Source: Sophora flavescens (lineage: Eukaryota > Streptophyta > Magnoliopsida > Fabales > Fabaceae). Taken from it: 64,000 nucleotides of DNA. The notes below the pieces were generated by a model. That model made no database searches. It had not been told where the DNA came from and saw nothing but the letters and a program-made list of their open reading frames with translations. This document shows, piece by piece, positions 1 through 10,905 of the stretch. Where the stretch lies: positions 120,622,715-120,686,714 of the forward strand of contig CM061066.1 in NCBI GenBank assembly GCA_030762895.1. Reading direction: 5' to 3'. The position numbers were made by a program, and so were the translations under genes. Numbering within the stretch: position 1 is the first letter of the stretch; each line of letters starts with the position of its first letter.

Positions 1-252
1 GAAGCCACAAATCTGAAAACTAAAGTTTTGTGAACAGTTTTTAAGAGGGAAATATTTTAATAAAACTCAATTCACCCCCCTCTTGAGTCGTTGAAGCCAA
101 AACAATATTTTAAATATTGCATAATTTTAGGGGGAGTCTCTAAACTTTCTTGGAAACAAAATGTTATTGATAATCTCTTATTTGCTATACTATAATTTTC
201 TTGTTCAATATAAAATCTTGTGGAATGTTTGTCATCATCAAAAAGGCGAGAA
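1..252 (+). mobile_element. 3' internal end of a SIRE/Maximus-like copia retrotransposon
   Basis: This stretch runs straight into an LTR starting at 253. The bases just before it (TTTGTCATCATCAAAAAGG, then CGAGAA) match the polypurine-tract region typical of SIRE/Maximus copia elements, with a mutated purine run. No ORF survives. Bases 65-90 (CAATTCACCCCCCTCTTGAG) resemble the 3' end of another copia LTR and may be a separate remnant. The element continues upstream of the window. Confidence 0.6.
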
Positions 253-2064
253 TGTTAAGTCATAAAGCATCTGACTCGTCATGTGTCTGACTCACACTCT
301 TGTGGCCCTTGTGTGTTTTGATGAATTCAAACATTAAGTAATTGTTTTTACATTGAACCATATGAACATTGCTAATCATCTACTTGAGTTGTGTAGCCAA
401 AGTTTTCTATCTTAGTAGTACAAGTCATCAAAAGATTATGAACGAATCAAATGGTTGCATACAAGCGTTTGAAGTACAATGGGTCTGAGGTCTGACTCTT
501 TGAAGCCTACATCAACATTTTTCAGACTTATCAAACTATGAAGAAGAACAACTAACAGCAATATTGAAGCAGTATCAGAGCAAAGCAATCAATGATTCTC
601 ACTTTCACTGAAAGCTAAAAGGAAAGGACTTATCCTTTCATAAGAAAAAGAAAGAATAGAAAGCATCAAGCAATATTCTTATGGAAGACTGATTGTTCTT
701 ACTTGACTGACTATGCTTAAGACCAAGAAGAATGAAGTCACCAGTCTGAGTAATGATCAAAGTATTCAAAGGGTACAAACACTATCTTCTGAAGTAAGTT
801 GAAAGAAGAAGAAGGATCAAGATTACAAATCACGAAGGCTCGCTTCAATGGAGCGTCTATCTCTCTCAGTATTCGTCTAAGCCTCTGACAAAGTCAGAAC
901 CACTTTTCTATCAGATTAACATGTTTGATTCAAAAGATGTTCAAACATTCACAAGATTAGAAGATGTGAAACATTAAGTCACTTCTATGATATTGAAGCA
1001 CGCGCCAAGGAGAAAAGCTCTCTATGAAGGAATCACTTAATCTATGATTCAAAGTTAAGAGTAATTTGAAATATAGTTAAATAAACTTGAAATAAGTTTA
1101 CTAATATATTTCTTATCTTCAATCGAAGTCAAAAAAAGGAGAAAAGACAAAAAGGGTAAAAGCTACAAAAGCATTTCTTATGTTAGTAAGAGAAAAACTA
1201 CTTTATCTGAACCTTTCTAAGTGTTACACAAATAAGGAAAGTACGTCGTCCAAAGCTAGAAAAGCATATCTGCTATACTCAGATATCAATAAGGAATCTT
1301 CAACATTCTTCAAAGCATTTATTAACAAGTCAGAATGGCTATTTCCTTAAGAGCAAAGCTGAAGACTCTCAAATGCATCTCAATGGATCTTTGTGACCAA
1401 GTATAAATAGAAGAAGTCGAAGACTGAACAACAGTGATAAGCAACAATAGAAGTTACTCATCAACTAAAAAGCTATATTACTCAAAGAACAGTACTCATC
1501 TTATCAAATCAATAGCTGAAAGCTCTCATCACTCAAATATCTACTTCACACTAAAAAATAATTTGAAGAAGAACTCATCTGCAACTCACCAAGTTCCAAG
1601 TTCATATTCACTCTATGTAGTGCTTAAAGGCTGGTTGAATTGCTTTGTAACTTTGAAGCTTTGCTTCAAAACTCTCTCAAAACTCTCCAAGTCTGAAGAG
1701 GCTTGTTTCAAGAATACTTGTTGAGCCTGTAGAGGCTAGGTGTGTAAATAATACTCGTCTGTAACCTTGATCAATTATAGTGTTAAAACTTGGTTAAGCC
1801 GAGGATTGGATGTAGCACAAGGTTTGTGGGTGAACCAGGATAAATCTCTAAGTATATTCTCTCTATCCTTCACTTTATTATTCAGTTATTTATCTGGTGT
1901 TAGTAACTAACTCAGGTGTGTTATATAGTTGCAAATCAGTGTGTTGTGAAAGGCGTCTGTTCTAAGAGCCACTTTCATTCACTGATTTTGTTTTGTGCTT
2001 CTTAAACTCTGATTTTCTAAAACACTATTCAACCCCTTTTCTAGTGTTGTTTTGTGCCATTTCA
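253..2064 (+). repeat. 3' LTR of the SIRE/Maximus-like copia element
   Basis: It starts TGTTAAGTC and ends TGCCATTTCA. The last ~350 bases align by eye with the copia LTR ending at 24167 (shared GAGGCTAGGTGTG, the CTTGGT-AAGCC segment, and the CTAGTGTT...CATTTCA end), so the two are related but diverged families. The LTR is about 1.8 kb. The bases before and after it do not form a target duplication, as expected when the left side is element interior. The 96-codon ORF at 1434-1724 lies within the LTR and shows no family features. Sequence from 2065 to 2703 is AT-rich with no recognisable feature. Confidence 0.6.
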
Positions 2065-2711
2065 CTGAGATCCGAAAAAATATAATACACTGAGCATTGC
2101 ACGAGTATTTTTATTTTAAAACTTATTTAGTTATTATTTATTAACTAAATATTTTAACATTTGTATAAATTATAATTTAACATGATATGCATATGCAAAA
2201 CTGTTTGATATGTTAACATTTAATTTTTAAATAAGGTTATATGAAAAATTGTAATGTTTATAATATTAATTTTTAAGAGGTAATAATTAATGAATAATAC
2301 ATACTACTACATAATTAGCATTTTGATTAATTTTAAAAAGGTAATGATTTCCTCCTAAAAAAAGGGTAATGATTTCAACATTACGTGATAACAATTATCA
2401 TTTAAATTAATTTCAAAATATAAAAATTTGAATAAGATATTATAACTAAAAATTTAAATTAATTTCAAAATATAAAAATTAGTATTATTTTGATAAAAAA
2501 AATAGTATTATTAATTATAATTGTTTGTATTGAGAAAAATGAATTTAACAAAAATTAAGAAAGAATTTGTCAATTATAGCAATTAATTAGAAAATTTGGA
2601 AAAACATTGAAAAATAAATAAATATTATAAAATATACTTGATGTAGGTGATGAGACATGCAATGACGAGAGGGGAAGGGGGCCTTTGGATGCCACAGGCC
2701 CCATTCCCAGG

Positions 2712-3084
2712 CAGTGACGGACCCATAAATTTTTTATAGTGGGGGCAAAATTTAGTTTATAAATAATTTTATTAAATAAAAATATAATAAATATACACAA
2801 GCAATAAAAAATAATAAAAAATACATAAGATATAACGTGACTCGATTTTAATGTGAAAACTTACATTTGCATATGAGAACAAGAAGTAATTTACTAAGTA
2901 AAAGATGAGAACTTATAAAAATAATTTTCACTCTCTCGAAAAGATTGATGACAATTTGATATGTGGGCGCAACATCTAAATTTTTATAGGGGCAAAATAA
3001 AATTTACTAAATATATTACTGTAAAAGAAAAATTGCTTAGTGGGGGCAAATGCCCCAATACCATCCGATGTAGGTCCGTCCCTG
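2712..3084. mobile_element. hAT-type MITE
   Basis: Terminal inverted repeats read CAGTGACGGACC on the left and GGTCCGTCCCTG on the right. Flanking 8-mers TTCCCAGG (2704-2711) and TTTCCAAG (3085-3092) agree at 6 of 8 positions, which fits an aged hAT target duplication. Internal GTGGGGGCAAA stretches near both ends are inverted copies. There is no coding capacity. Confidence 0.6.
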
Positions 3085-3092
3085 TTTCCAAG

Positions 3093-3282
3093 TAGATACA
3101 CACCTATTGGTATATATACGACTGTTAAGCAAGTGGTGGCCATGAGTTTGAATCCCGACTCTTGTATATGAAAAACCTGGTTGGGAGGGAAGATTGAACC
3201 CATCTTGTATGCCCAACATGTTCCCCGACAGAGATTAGTCACTACTAATGGTGGTAGATACTTCGTACCAATAACATGGTTA
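3093..3282 (+). repeat. SINE-like sequence with a tRNA-type B box
   Basis: It contains GAGTTTGAATCCCGAC (around 3148), close to an RNA polymerase III B box (GGTTCGAATCC). A short non-coding body follows. The 3' end is obscured because the CACTA element begins at 3283, so its own A tail cannot be judged. It could also be another dispersed repeat. Confidence 0.3.
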
Positions 3283-3299
3283 CAATACAAAAAAAAACC

Positions 3300-3620
3300 A
3301 ATATAGAGACCAACAAAATCAGTCGTTATTTATGGAAATTCGGTCGCTATTAAGTTTATCGACGGAATTAGTGACCGATATTGTGGGTAGATGAAACCCT
3401 GGTCGCTAAGGTTTTAGCGACCGAAATTATAAATCGGTCGCTATTTAGAGACCGACTAATCGGTCACTAAATTATAAAACTCGATCGCTACTCAGTTGGT
3501 CGCATTATTGGGTAACCATGTTTGGCGATCGATATTTCGGTCGCTAAACCGAGATTTTTTTTAAAATAACTATAGTGTAGCGACCGATTTGGCCGTTGCT
3601 AATTCAGTCGCTAAAATTGT
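3300..3620. repeat. CACTA subterminal repeat array (3' side)
   Basis: Many copies of TCGGTCGCTA, AGCGACCGA and variants occur in direct and inverted orientation over ~320 bases of otherwise AT-rich sequence. The same motif recurs at 15190-15530. In En/Spm elements such arrays bind the TNPA-type protein. From 3620 to 3826 the sequence is plain AT-rich DNA. Confidence 0.8.
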
Positions 3621-4599
3621 TTTTTTAAAAAATTTAATTTATTAAATAATTTTTTTATATTTTTAAAAATTTAATTTATTAAATAATTAATTTTTTTTGC
3701 TTAAAAAATTACTAATGATCAACCACACTAAATTACTAATGAAACACATAGATATAAAACATAATCAATATATAAATACAGGGTGTCGTACAATAAGTGT
3801 TCGGAAATGTATAAAATACTGAAAAATCAATCATGATGGGGAGGGGGTGGAGGAAACGAATCATCCTCAGCGTTCGTGCCGCCGACGTCTGCCATATCAT
3901 CGTCTTGGGGAGCAGCATCATCATCGGTAGGAGGCGGCGGAACTGGAGCAGCGGCAGGAGGCTGGATCCTTATCTGCTCCAACACCAGCGGCAATGTCTT
4001 GCCCTGCTCGATGGACACCTGCATCAGCTGCTGGCGTGTCTGAGTCAACTGTGCAATCTGGTCCACCATCTGTTGCTCTCTCTCCCTCTTCTCCCGGAGC
4101 TCCGCGTTCAAATGAGTGATAGTGTCCTGCATCTGGTTGAACTGCTTTGGAGGGACGGTATCGGCATAGGAAGGAGCAGGCGAGCCGGACACTGAAGCCA
4201 TAAACTCGTTGCCGAGGTGGTCGAGGCCATACACGTACCCCTTCTTGCAGGATCTTCGATATTGAATCAGAAGGGTCCTTCACGGGTAGAAAGCCGCAGC
4301 AAAATTAGAGCATTAATAAATGTTATAAATAAATTTAAAAAACAAGTAAATAGAAATTAACGATACTTTATATATTAAAATAAATAAATTAGCTTACTCG
4401 TTATCCCTCCTGGGGATAGGAAGAATCCTCCTGTCGGATGGACCACGGCTCTCCTACCCCAATGATGATGATGTTCCTGGCATATGTGTGGATGATGACG
4501 GTGTAGCCTGTGTCCTGACCACATAAGGCTAGGTAGGGGGTGCAACTTCATCACCCTGATGTGGCCCGTCAACAGAGGTGCTGGCAGGGTGGTCTCTGG

Positions 4600-6118
4600 G
4601 GATGTGTTTGGATTGGTGGAAGGGGATGGAATGGAGGCGAATGGAATGGAGTGGTTTGTTGTTCCATTGTTTGGATTGGTTAAAAGAGAATGGAATCCAA
4701 TGGAAAGTAATGGAACCCATTCCATCCAATTCCATCAGTTACCTTATTTTTTCTTCCCTCCCAATTTGGGGGGAATGGGATGGAACCTAAAACTAATGCT
4801 CTATAAAATCATATAATTACTAATTTATCCTTGCTTATATACAATTTCTCTCTCTCTCTCTCTCATGCACAACTCAAGCTTCAGATTAAAATTATTTCCT
4901 TTTCCGCTGGGATACCCGGCTTCAACATAGTTTAATTACAAATTAAAAACCTATCATGTAGAACACCCAAAAAAAACCCTATCATGTAATTTAAATACGT
5001 TATTGTCCTTTTAGCGTTCTGATGCATCTCGATCTTCCATTCCAAAATAGCCTTCTTCATAAATCATAGGCAATATTCTGCAACTGCATGTTATTAGGTA
5101 GGGTGAAATGAAATTGATATTTGAACCAGCAGGTTGCTTGTAAAGAATCTAAGTGTGTGTTTGGATGGGGTATTTCAAAATTCCAAGGAATTTGAAATAC
5201 AAGGCAATTCAATTACTTCAATTGAATTACTTTCATTTTAAAAATAATTTGTTTGAATAGAGTAATTCAAATACCTTGTATTTTAAATTCTTTGTTTGGA
5301 TAAAGCATTTCAATTACCTTCAATTACATTTTTTTTAATATTCATTTAAAAAATTGGGATTTCAACTGTCTGGGAGCCGGGCCCCAACATCGGGTGTCAG
5401 GGGACCCGGGGCCGGCAGCCCCCACCGGTTCCGGGGGATGTCGTCGACGGTGGTAGTTGGCACATGAGTAAAGAGAGGGAATTTCAAAATACCACCTATT
5501 TAGGAGGTATTTCAAATTCCTCAAATTTACCTTAAACAAAATACCCCATAAAATCCCTTGATTTCTAAAATCCTTCCTATTTAATATCCAAACAAAGTAT
5601 TTTAGAGTGAAATATTTTAATTACCCTCTTAAAATACTTCACCCTCTACAAATACCCCATCCAAACACACCGTAAATGTAACTACAGTATAAAATTATCA
5701 ATAAGAAATTATCATAATATTATAATAACTTTATTTTTATTTTTACGGAATTTTAAAAAAAATTTAAACGGGTAAACTCGTGATTGATTAGTTAAAAAAA
5801 ATAATGAACTAAATTAGAATTTTAGATGTCAGTGATTTTAAATTCATTAAGTGATTGCATGGTTAAAAATGATTTTATTAAAAGCATAATAAATAAAATA
5901 TTAGTGTTTCTAAAGTAAGGGTAATATAGGAATAAAAAAGTTATAACACATTCAATTCCGTCCACTTCCCAAACAATGGAATGGTAACCTTGTTCCGTTC
6001 CGTCATAAAATATCCAACCAATGAAATGGAAGTTTTATTCCATTCTGTTCCATTCCGCTCCATTTCATTATGTTCCATTTCATTCAATTCCATTCTCTTC
6101 CATCAATCCAAACATAGC
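4600..6118. mobile_element. MITE-like element with TGTTTGGATTG termini, inserted in the CACTA exon
   Basis: The left end GGATGTGTTTGGATTGGTGG and right end CAATCCAAACATAGC are inverted repeats that continue into GGAATGGA/TCCATTCC-rich arms (4600-4750 and 5940-6118). CTGG flanks both sides (4596-4599, 6119-6122). Deleting the element plus one CTGG restores the host reading frame, which confirms the borders to within a base or two. The superfamily is unclear; PIF/Harbinger is possible. It contains a second MITE and has no coding capacity. Confidence 0.65.
5153..5672. mobile_element. Tourist/PIF-Harbinger-type MITE nested in the 4600-6118 element
   Basis: The inverted ends GTGTGTTTGGATGGGGTATT and AATACCCCATCCAAACACAC are flanked by TAA on both sides (5150-5152, 5673-5675), the preferred PIF/Harbinger target. 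The arms carry GGTATTTCAAAA-type inverted repeats. A ~100-bp GC-rich island (5369-5467) in the centre is compositionally foreign to the AT-rich arms. Confidence 0.75.
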
Positions 6119-6344
6119 CTGGATGAAGTCTGTGGGTTGCCTAGCGAAGGGTCTCTCGCAGCATGACCTTTGCCACGACCTCCACGAGGACCACCACGCT
6201 ACCCCCTGCCTCTAGAGGAATCTGCCATCTGTGTAAAAAATGACAAGATGATTACACCACATTATAAATAATACATAAATAAATTACACTAGTAAAATAA
6301 GCATTACACAACGAATAATACATACATAAATTACCTAAGTAGAA

Positions 6345-6590
6345 TCTCCGTCACTAAATTCACCCTCTCTCTCATCAGTCTCACTTGATTGGAATGTGCC
6401 TTCGCTAGATGCATCCAACTCAGATTTATCCATTAACTCTCATTCAACTTCTTCCCCATTGCCGAAAATGTCCGCTAGAGAATTAACAATAATGTCCTGC
6501 GTAATTTGAAATGGTACGTGGGGTCTTGAAAATTCATCATCTTGGTACGAGCATCTTTTTCAGGCTGGTTGATTACATTAACAGTAATTG
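6345..6590 (-). pseudogene. C-terminal fragment of CACTA TNPD-type transposase
   Basis: The minus-strand frame reads QYQDDEFSRPHVPFQITQDI..., then NSLADIFGNGEE, a stop, and ELDASSEGTFQSSETDE..EGEFSDGD. This acidic tail resembles the C-terminal end of TNP2/TNPD transposases. The catalytic transposase_21 domain is absent. It lies between the Ptta-like exon 1 (6230) and the repeats at 6776. Identification rests on the short tail, so confidence is moderate. Confidence 0.4.
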
Positions 6591-6775
6591 TACTGCATAC
6601 CTTGATAAGTTATGCTTGCTCATTAATATTGAATCTCAAACAGGAAACTAAGGCTTTAGTAAATTAATTATTAACTCTAACAGAAAATAAAACCATTAAC
6701 CTATAAATATTGCAACATAGTTGAGCTTATATAAATTGCAGCGTAAATCAATACAAACTTAGATTAAATTGTAGC

Positions 6776-7022
6776 AAACATCCTATTGAGCTCCGCTCTC
6801 CACTAACAAGTAGCAGTTAATTGTCAAACACATGCATAATTTCTAAATTATCAGCACACAACCAGCATCCTACCTTTCGGACAGGATCACATCCTATTGA
6901 GCTCCGCTCTCCACTAACAAACAACACATATTGACAAACACATGCATAAACATTAAATTATCAGCATACAATCAGACAAGATCACATCCTATTGAGCTCA
7001 GCTCTCCACTAACAAACAACAC
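6776..7022 (+). repeat. Three-copy tandem repeat (~100-110 bp unit)
   Basis: The phrase CATCCTATTGAGCTC followed by CTCTCCACTAACAA occurs three times (about 6778, 6889, 6986), each followed by similar ACACATGCATAA and ATTATCAGCA text. It is a small imperfect tandem array inside the CACTA interior. No coding feature is visible from 6600 to 7325. Confidence 0.7.
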
Positions 7023-7589
7023 GATAATTCACATAATACATTAGAAGCACCACACAATCAGTACCTATTAGACAAAGCAAAACCTTAAAAGAGAGTATTG
7101 AGAGAACTTACCTATGCGACAAATGCAAAACCAAGTAAGAATAAGGGAGGAGCCGCGAACAACGAAGATCAGACAAGGACCTATAATGCATAAATAAAAA
7201 TAATCATGTCAGAGCTGAAATGCCAACATTTGATAATATTACTTTAACCTTATACTAATTTGATATATATTTTTAAAACCAAATTTAATATTGAGATTTT
7301 CACTTAAAAGAGTTATAATTTACTTTTGGATCCACGTAGAGTTGGGAAGTTATCATGGTACTGCAACTGCTTATTAAAAAAAACAGTGAAACACAGAAAA
7401 ACGGTTTGGTTTATCTCATTTGTTGATGACACAGACGCCCATATCCCTCTCTATTCTTCTCAAGCCATCTCTCCCTATCTGTCGTGCCATCATTCCCACT
7501 CACCACCTAAACCCCTTATCAAATTTTATAGCTTAGACTTTTCTTTTTCTTTTTATTATTGCATTAAAATAACATATCATATCATCCTT

Positions 7590-7675
7590 TATCTTCTTTA
7601 TGTATAAATACAAAGTAACACCAACAAAATCTTTCCAATTCAGGAAACTGAAACTCCTCCTCTCTTCCACAACTC
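7590..7675 (+). promoter_or_regulatory. Captured promoter (TATA box) and 5' leader of the CHY-RING gene fragment
   Basis: TATAAATA at about 7603-7610 lies ~70 bases upstream of the ATG at 7676. A pyrimidine-rich leader (AAACTCCTCCTCTCTTCC) lies between them. The C/T-rich upstream region 7430-7510 is also unlike the AT-rich surroundings. The TATA spacing suits a plant core promoter, so the capture appears to include promoter sequence. Activity is unknown. Confidence 0.45.
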
Positions 7676-7749
7676 ATGGAACCCTTTGCCATTGAACGTC
7701 TTGATTTTGGAAATATGGGATATGGGTACTTCTTCTTCTTCCATGCTTC

Positions 7750-7957
7750 AGTCAAATAGGGTAAAATAGAGTTCTGTGTATTATTCTCTGTTTAAGGAGG
7801 CGTTTATATTGTTACAATGAGGTAAAGAAATATCCTAATTAGAAAAAAGAATACAATCCCTATAATTATTTTGTTTCCTATATTTACAAGATATTTCAAA
7901 TTAATACATAATTACAGTCCTAAATCTGCACAATTATAGCCATGAATCACGCCAACA
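7750..7957 (-). repeat. Copia 3' LTR (208 bp)
   Basis: Downstream LTR of the minus-strand copia element; same length as its partner at 14013-14220, with only a handful of visible substitutions, suggesting a fairly recent insertion. Confidence 0.88.
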
Positions 7958-7964
7958 CTCCCTC

Positions 7965-8942
7965 TCAAGGTGGAGCATAGATATTACTCATGCCTAGCTT
8001 GACAAGTGAGTAATGGAAAGCTCGACTTGAAACAGCTTTAGTCAGAACATCGGTCAGCTGTTCTATAGTCTTCACATATGGGACTTCAACAATTTTTTCT
8101 TCAAACTTCTCATATATGAAATTACAATCAATTTCCACATGTTTAGTTCGGTCATGTTGTATCGGATTCTCTGCTATCTTGATTGCAGACTGATTATCAC
8201 AATATAACTTCATAGCTCCTTCATTATGAAAACCAAGCTCCTCTAAAAGTCATTTTAGCCATAATAATTCCTGTATCCCTTTAACCATTGCCCTATATTC
8301 AGCTTCTGCACTAGACAATGATACAACCTTCTGTTTTTTACTCTTCCAAGTAACTAGATTACCTCCAACAAAAGTGAAGTACCCGGTTGTTGAACGACCC
8401 CTTTCCCCTATGAATTTCGCTCGGATTATGCATAAAGCGACTTACCACTAACAGCATAAGCAATATCCGTTCATGAGTGTGATAAGTAAATCAATCGACC
8501 ATCTAGTCTTTGATATCTTCCCTTATCAGTAGGAACTTGATCAGGAAGTTCCTCCAGGTCATGGTTTTGCTCTATAGGCGTATCAATAGGCTGACAACCA
8601 AGCATACCAGACTCTTTCAATAGATCAAGAACCTACTTTTGTTGCAATCAGAATATTCCTTGGTTGGACCTGATAACTTCAATGCCCAAAAAATACTTTA
8701 AGCCTCCAAGATCTTTCATATCAAATTCTGATTGCAAGTAAGTCTTCAACTTAGTCATCTCATCAATATCATCACCAGTAACAATCATGGCATCCACATA
8801 GATGATAAGTGCAATTTCCTTACCATTTTGTTTTTTTTTTCAAAAATAAGGTATGGTCTGCATTGCTTTGAGAATAACCATACCTCTTCATAGCTAATCG
8901 GAATCTTCCAAGCCAAGCTCTTGGCGATTGTTTTAGACCATA
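7965..8942 (-). pseudogene. Copia reverse transcriptase (second half) and RNase H remnant
   Basis: Read from 8942 down, the frame gives LKQSPRAW, then the catalytic box as LIIYVDAMIVTGDD, KDLGGLKYFLGIEV, and further down the RNase H part MKLYCDNQSAIKIAENP and RTKHVEIDCNFI, ending ...YAPP then stop at 7965. The YVDD box reads YVDA (bases 8790-8800): the second catalytic Asp is Ala. Several in-frame stops occur between 8250 and 8650. It cannot encode an active enzyme. The upstream RT half lies beyond the solo LTR, at 10906-11000. Confidence 0.8.
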
Positions 8943-10905
8943 TGTAACGCCCTTCGTTACATTAGCAGGCCAAATTATTTTTCTATAAAAACCATTATAA
9001 TATTTAAATTATATAATCAAGTCATAAGATTTTTCACAATAAAAAAAATAAGTGTAAAATATTCTTGTATATTCAAATAGTTAAATAAAGTAATAGTGCT
9101 AAATAAATCATTATATCCAAATAATATAAAGCCTCATAAATATTAATTATTAAAAATCACATAACTCTTTTACAGTTGTTTTTGCCTCAAAACATGGGCG
9201 TCTAATAAACCCAAATGAAATAAATAAAAGGGAATAAACTAGAACTAATATCCTCAAGACTCTCTGAAGATGCTTCATCTTCTATCTCATCACCTGAAAA
9301 CTCTGAAAGACAACACCACTAATGAGATTTATAATCCCAGTAAGTAAACACGGTTCTAAAAGGTTTTCGAAAATATGTTGCTTTCAGCTGGCGCAGTAAC
9401 CGGAAAAACAACCATGGCACCCGTTAATTTTCCGTAATAATGTTCATTATAAAAATACATTTAATTACAACAATCATATAGCGACAACATAATCAAATAT
9501 CATATATTAATTAAACAAAGTAATCACACATCACACAACAACACAATCCTCAAGTGGCTCGGAAACCCCACTCTGTGTTGGTTTCTTGCCCAATTCAGTG
9601 ACTCAAGAACCTCATTAAATTGGTTCCTTGCCCCTTGTCTACGGTGACTCGGGAACCTCGTTCTAGAATTGATTCCTTGCCACCCTCTTTATGGTGACCC
9701 GAGAAGCTCGTTCTATAATTGATTCCTTGCCCCCATGGTGACTCAGGAATCCCTTTTTATTATTGACTCCTTGCCCCTATGGTGACCCGAGAACCTCGTA
9801 ATTAAATTGGTTCCTTGCCTCCCATTAACGGTGACCCGAGAGTCTCGTTCATAAAATGGATTCCTTGCCCCATATCTTATTTTTTGACATCCCATTAAAT
9901 GGCGATGTTACAAGCCAATGCCCCATTCTTAGGCGGCATATCAACAAATTCCACACATCATGCATATACTCATTCGTCCACATTCCGAAGCATAAAATTA
10001 TCAATCACAATTGACAAACTTTTCAAAGCATATAACCACTACGATTCCATATCATCATATAATCAACTCATAAATATCAATTGAACAAATATCATGTTAT
10101 CACGTAAATTTACGAGTACAATATAGCAATCATAAACACAAGGAATAATATACATCAACAAGCATATCAATCAACCAATACAAATACCAATAATGTGTTT
10201 CATATCAAATAGTCAATTTAGTCAATTTTATTTTGAAGACAAAACCCCAAATAATTACTCTTAATTTCATAATCAAACTATTTAAAATTCTATACCATGA
10301 AAGTTTAAGAAAATAGGTGTTTACTTACCTCTTGTAGACCTCCAAAAAGCTCTAAAAATTATTTAAGACAAAAGTCAGTGCTTCTCTAAAAATCTTCATT
10401 CTCTTTGTTAATATTTTTTTGATCTATGTGGCTTCCTATTCAACACTGCAGTTCGTGAATTGGCGCTGCTTTTCTTTTCTTTAACTTCCTTTTTCTTCAC
10501 CGTTCAAGCGCATCTCCCTTGTGTGCGCAGTGAGAGAACCAAGAGTTCTAACCCTATTTTAATAACCTATGGGCCCTAATTTTAATTCCTAAGAATTTCA
10601 AAATAAAGTTCTTGTTTCACTGCCCATCCTTTCATGTGCCAGCCTAAAGCCAAATTTGCTAATAGGAAGTGGGCCCCTTGCCATGATTTTCTTATTTATT
10701 TATTTATTATTCTTATAAAGAAAACCTCCCAATCAACGTAAATTGCTATTCATGTTAACTTATTATTTTATTTTTTTTATTTTATATATTTATTTGTATT
10801 CTTTTATAATTACTAAACAACTCCAATAAATTTTATACTAACAATTTTCTACACAAAACTAACCTTTTTATTAAAAATACTATATTGAAATTTTAGGATG
10901 TTACA
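8943..10905 (+). mobile_element. Solo LTR of a gypsy-type retrotransposon (1.96 kb)
   Basis: It starts TGTAACGCCC, ends GGATGTTACA and is flanked by the exact 5-bp duplication CCATA (8938-8942, 10906-10910). It splits the copia RT after the segment reading KKALYGV. A second member of the same family (30682-32670) shares the ends and an internal block around GGCGC-G-AACCGGAAAAACA. No internal domain remains, so it arose by LTR-LTR recombination. The 61-codon ORF at 9899 is not a gene. Confidence 0.9.
9550..9880 (+). repeat. Tandem repeats (~60 bp unit) inside the solo LTR
   Basis: About six imperfect copies of GGTGACCCGAGAACCTCGTT followed by an AT stretch and GATTCCTTGCCCC. The repeats contain inverted-repeat-like segments. 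The corresponding part of the sister LTR (31260-31570) has different repeats, so this block is family-variable. Confidence 0.75.

Larger units (their letters stand above)
3830..6230 (-). pseudogene. CACTA-encoded Ptta/En/Spm-type protein, broken by a MITE
   Basis: The minus-strand reading begins at the ATG at 6230 with an RG-rich N-terminus (MADSSRGRG, then a stop, RGGPRGGRGKG) and runs to ~6119, where a MITE (4600-6118) interrupts it. It resumes at 4599 in the same frame once the MITE and one duplication copy are ignored, and passes a second stop. A likely donor (GATAACGA|GTAAGC) sits near 4396. The last exon, about 4290-3830, encodes MYGLDHLGNEFM, a coiled-coil-like segment rich in E/R/Q (~residues 40-80) and a Pro/Asp-rich tail ending PPPPPHHD. 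This fits the C-terminus of plant Ptta/En/Spm transposase-type proteins. The central domain is missing, so it is a non-functional remnant. Confidence 0.65.

Noticed and set aside
1434..1724. 96-codon ORF
   Set aside because: Lies inside a copia LTR, has Ser/Lys/Leu-biased composition and no counterpart signal.
3833..4195. 120-codon + strand ORF
   Set aside because: Shadow of the minus-strand Ptta/En/Spm-like exon, which has the better protein character.
6776..7022. CRISPR-like spaced repeats
   Set aside because: Only three imperfect copies, with similar spacers, in a eukaryotic transposon; a plain tandem repeat.
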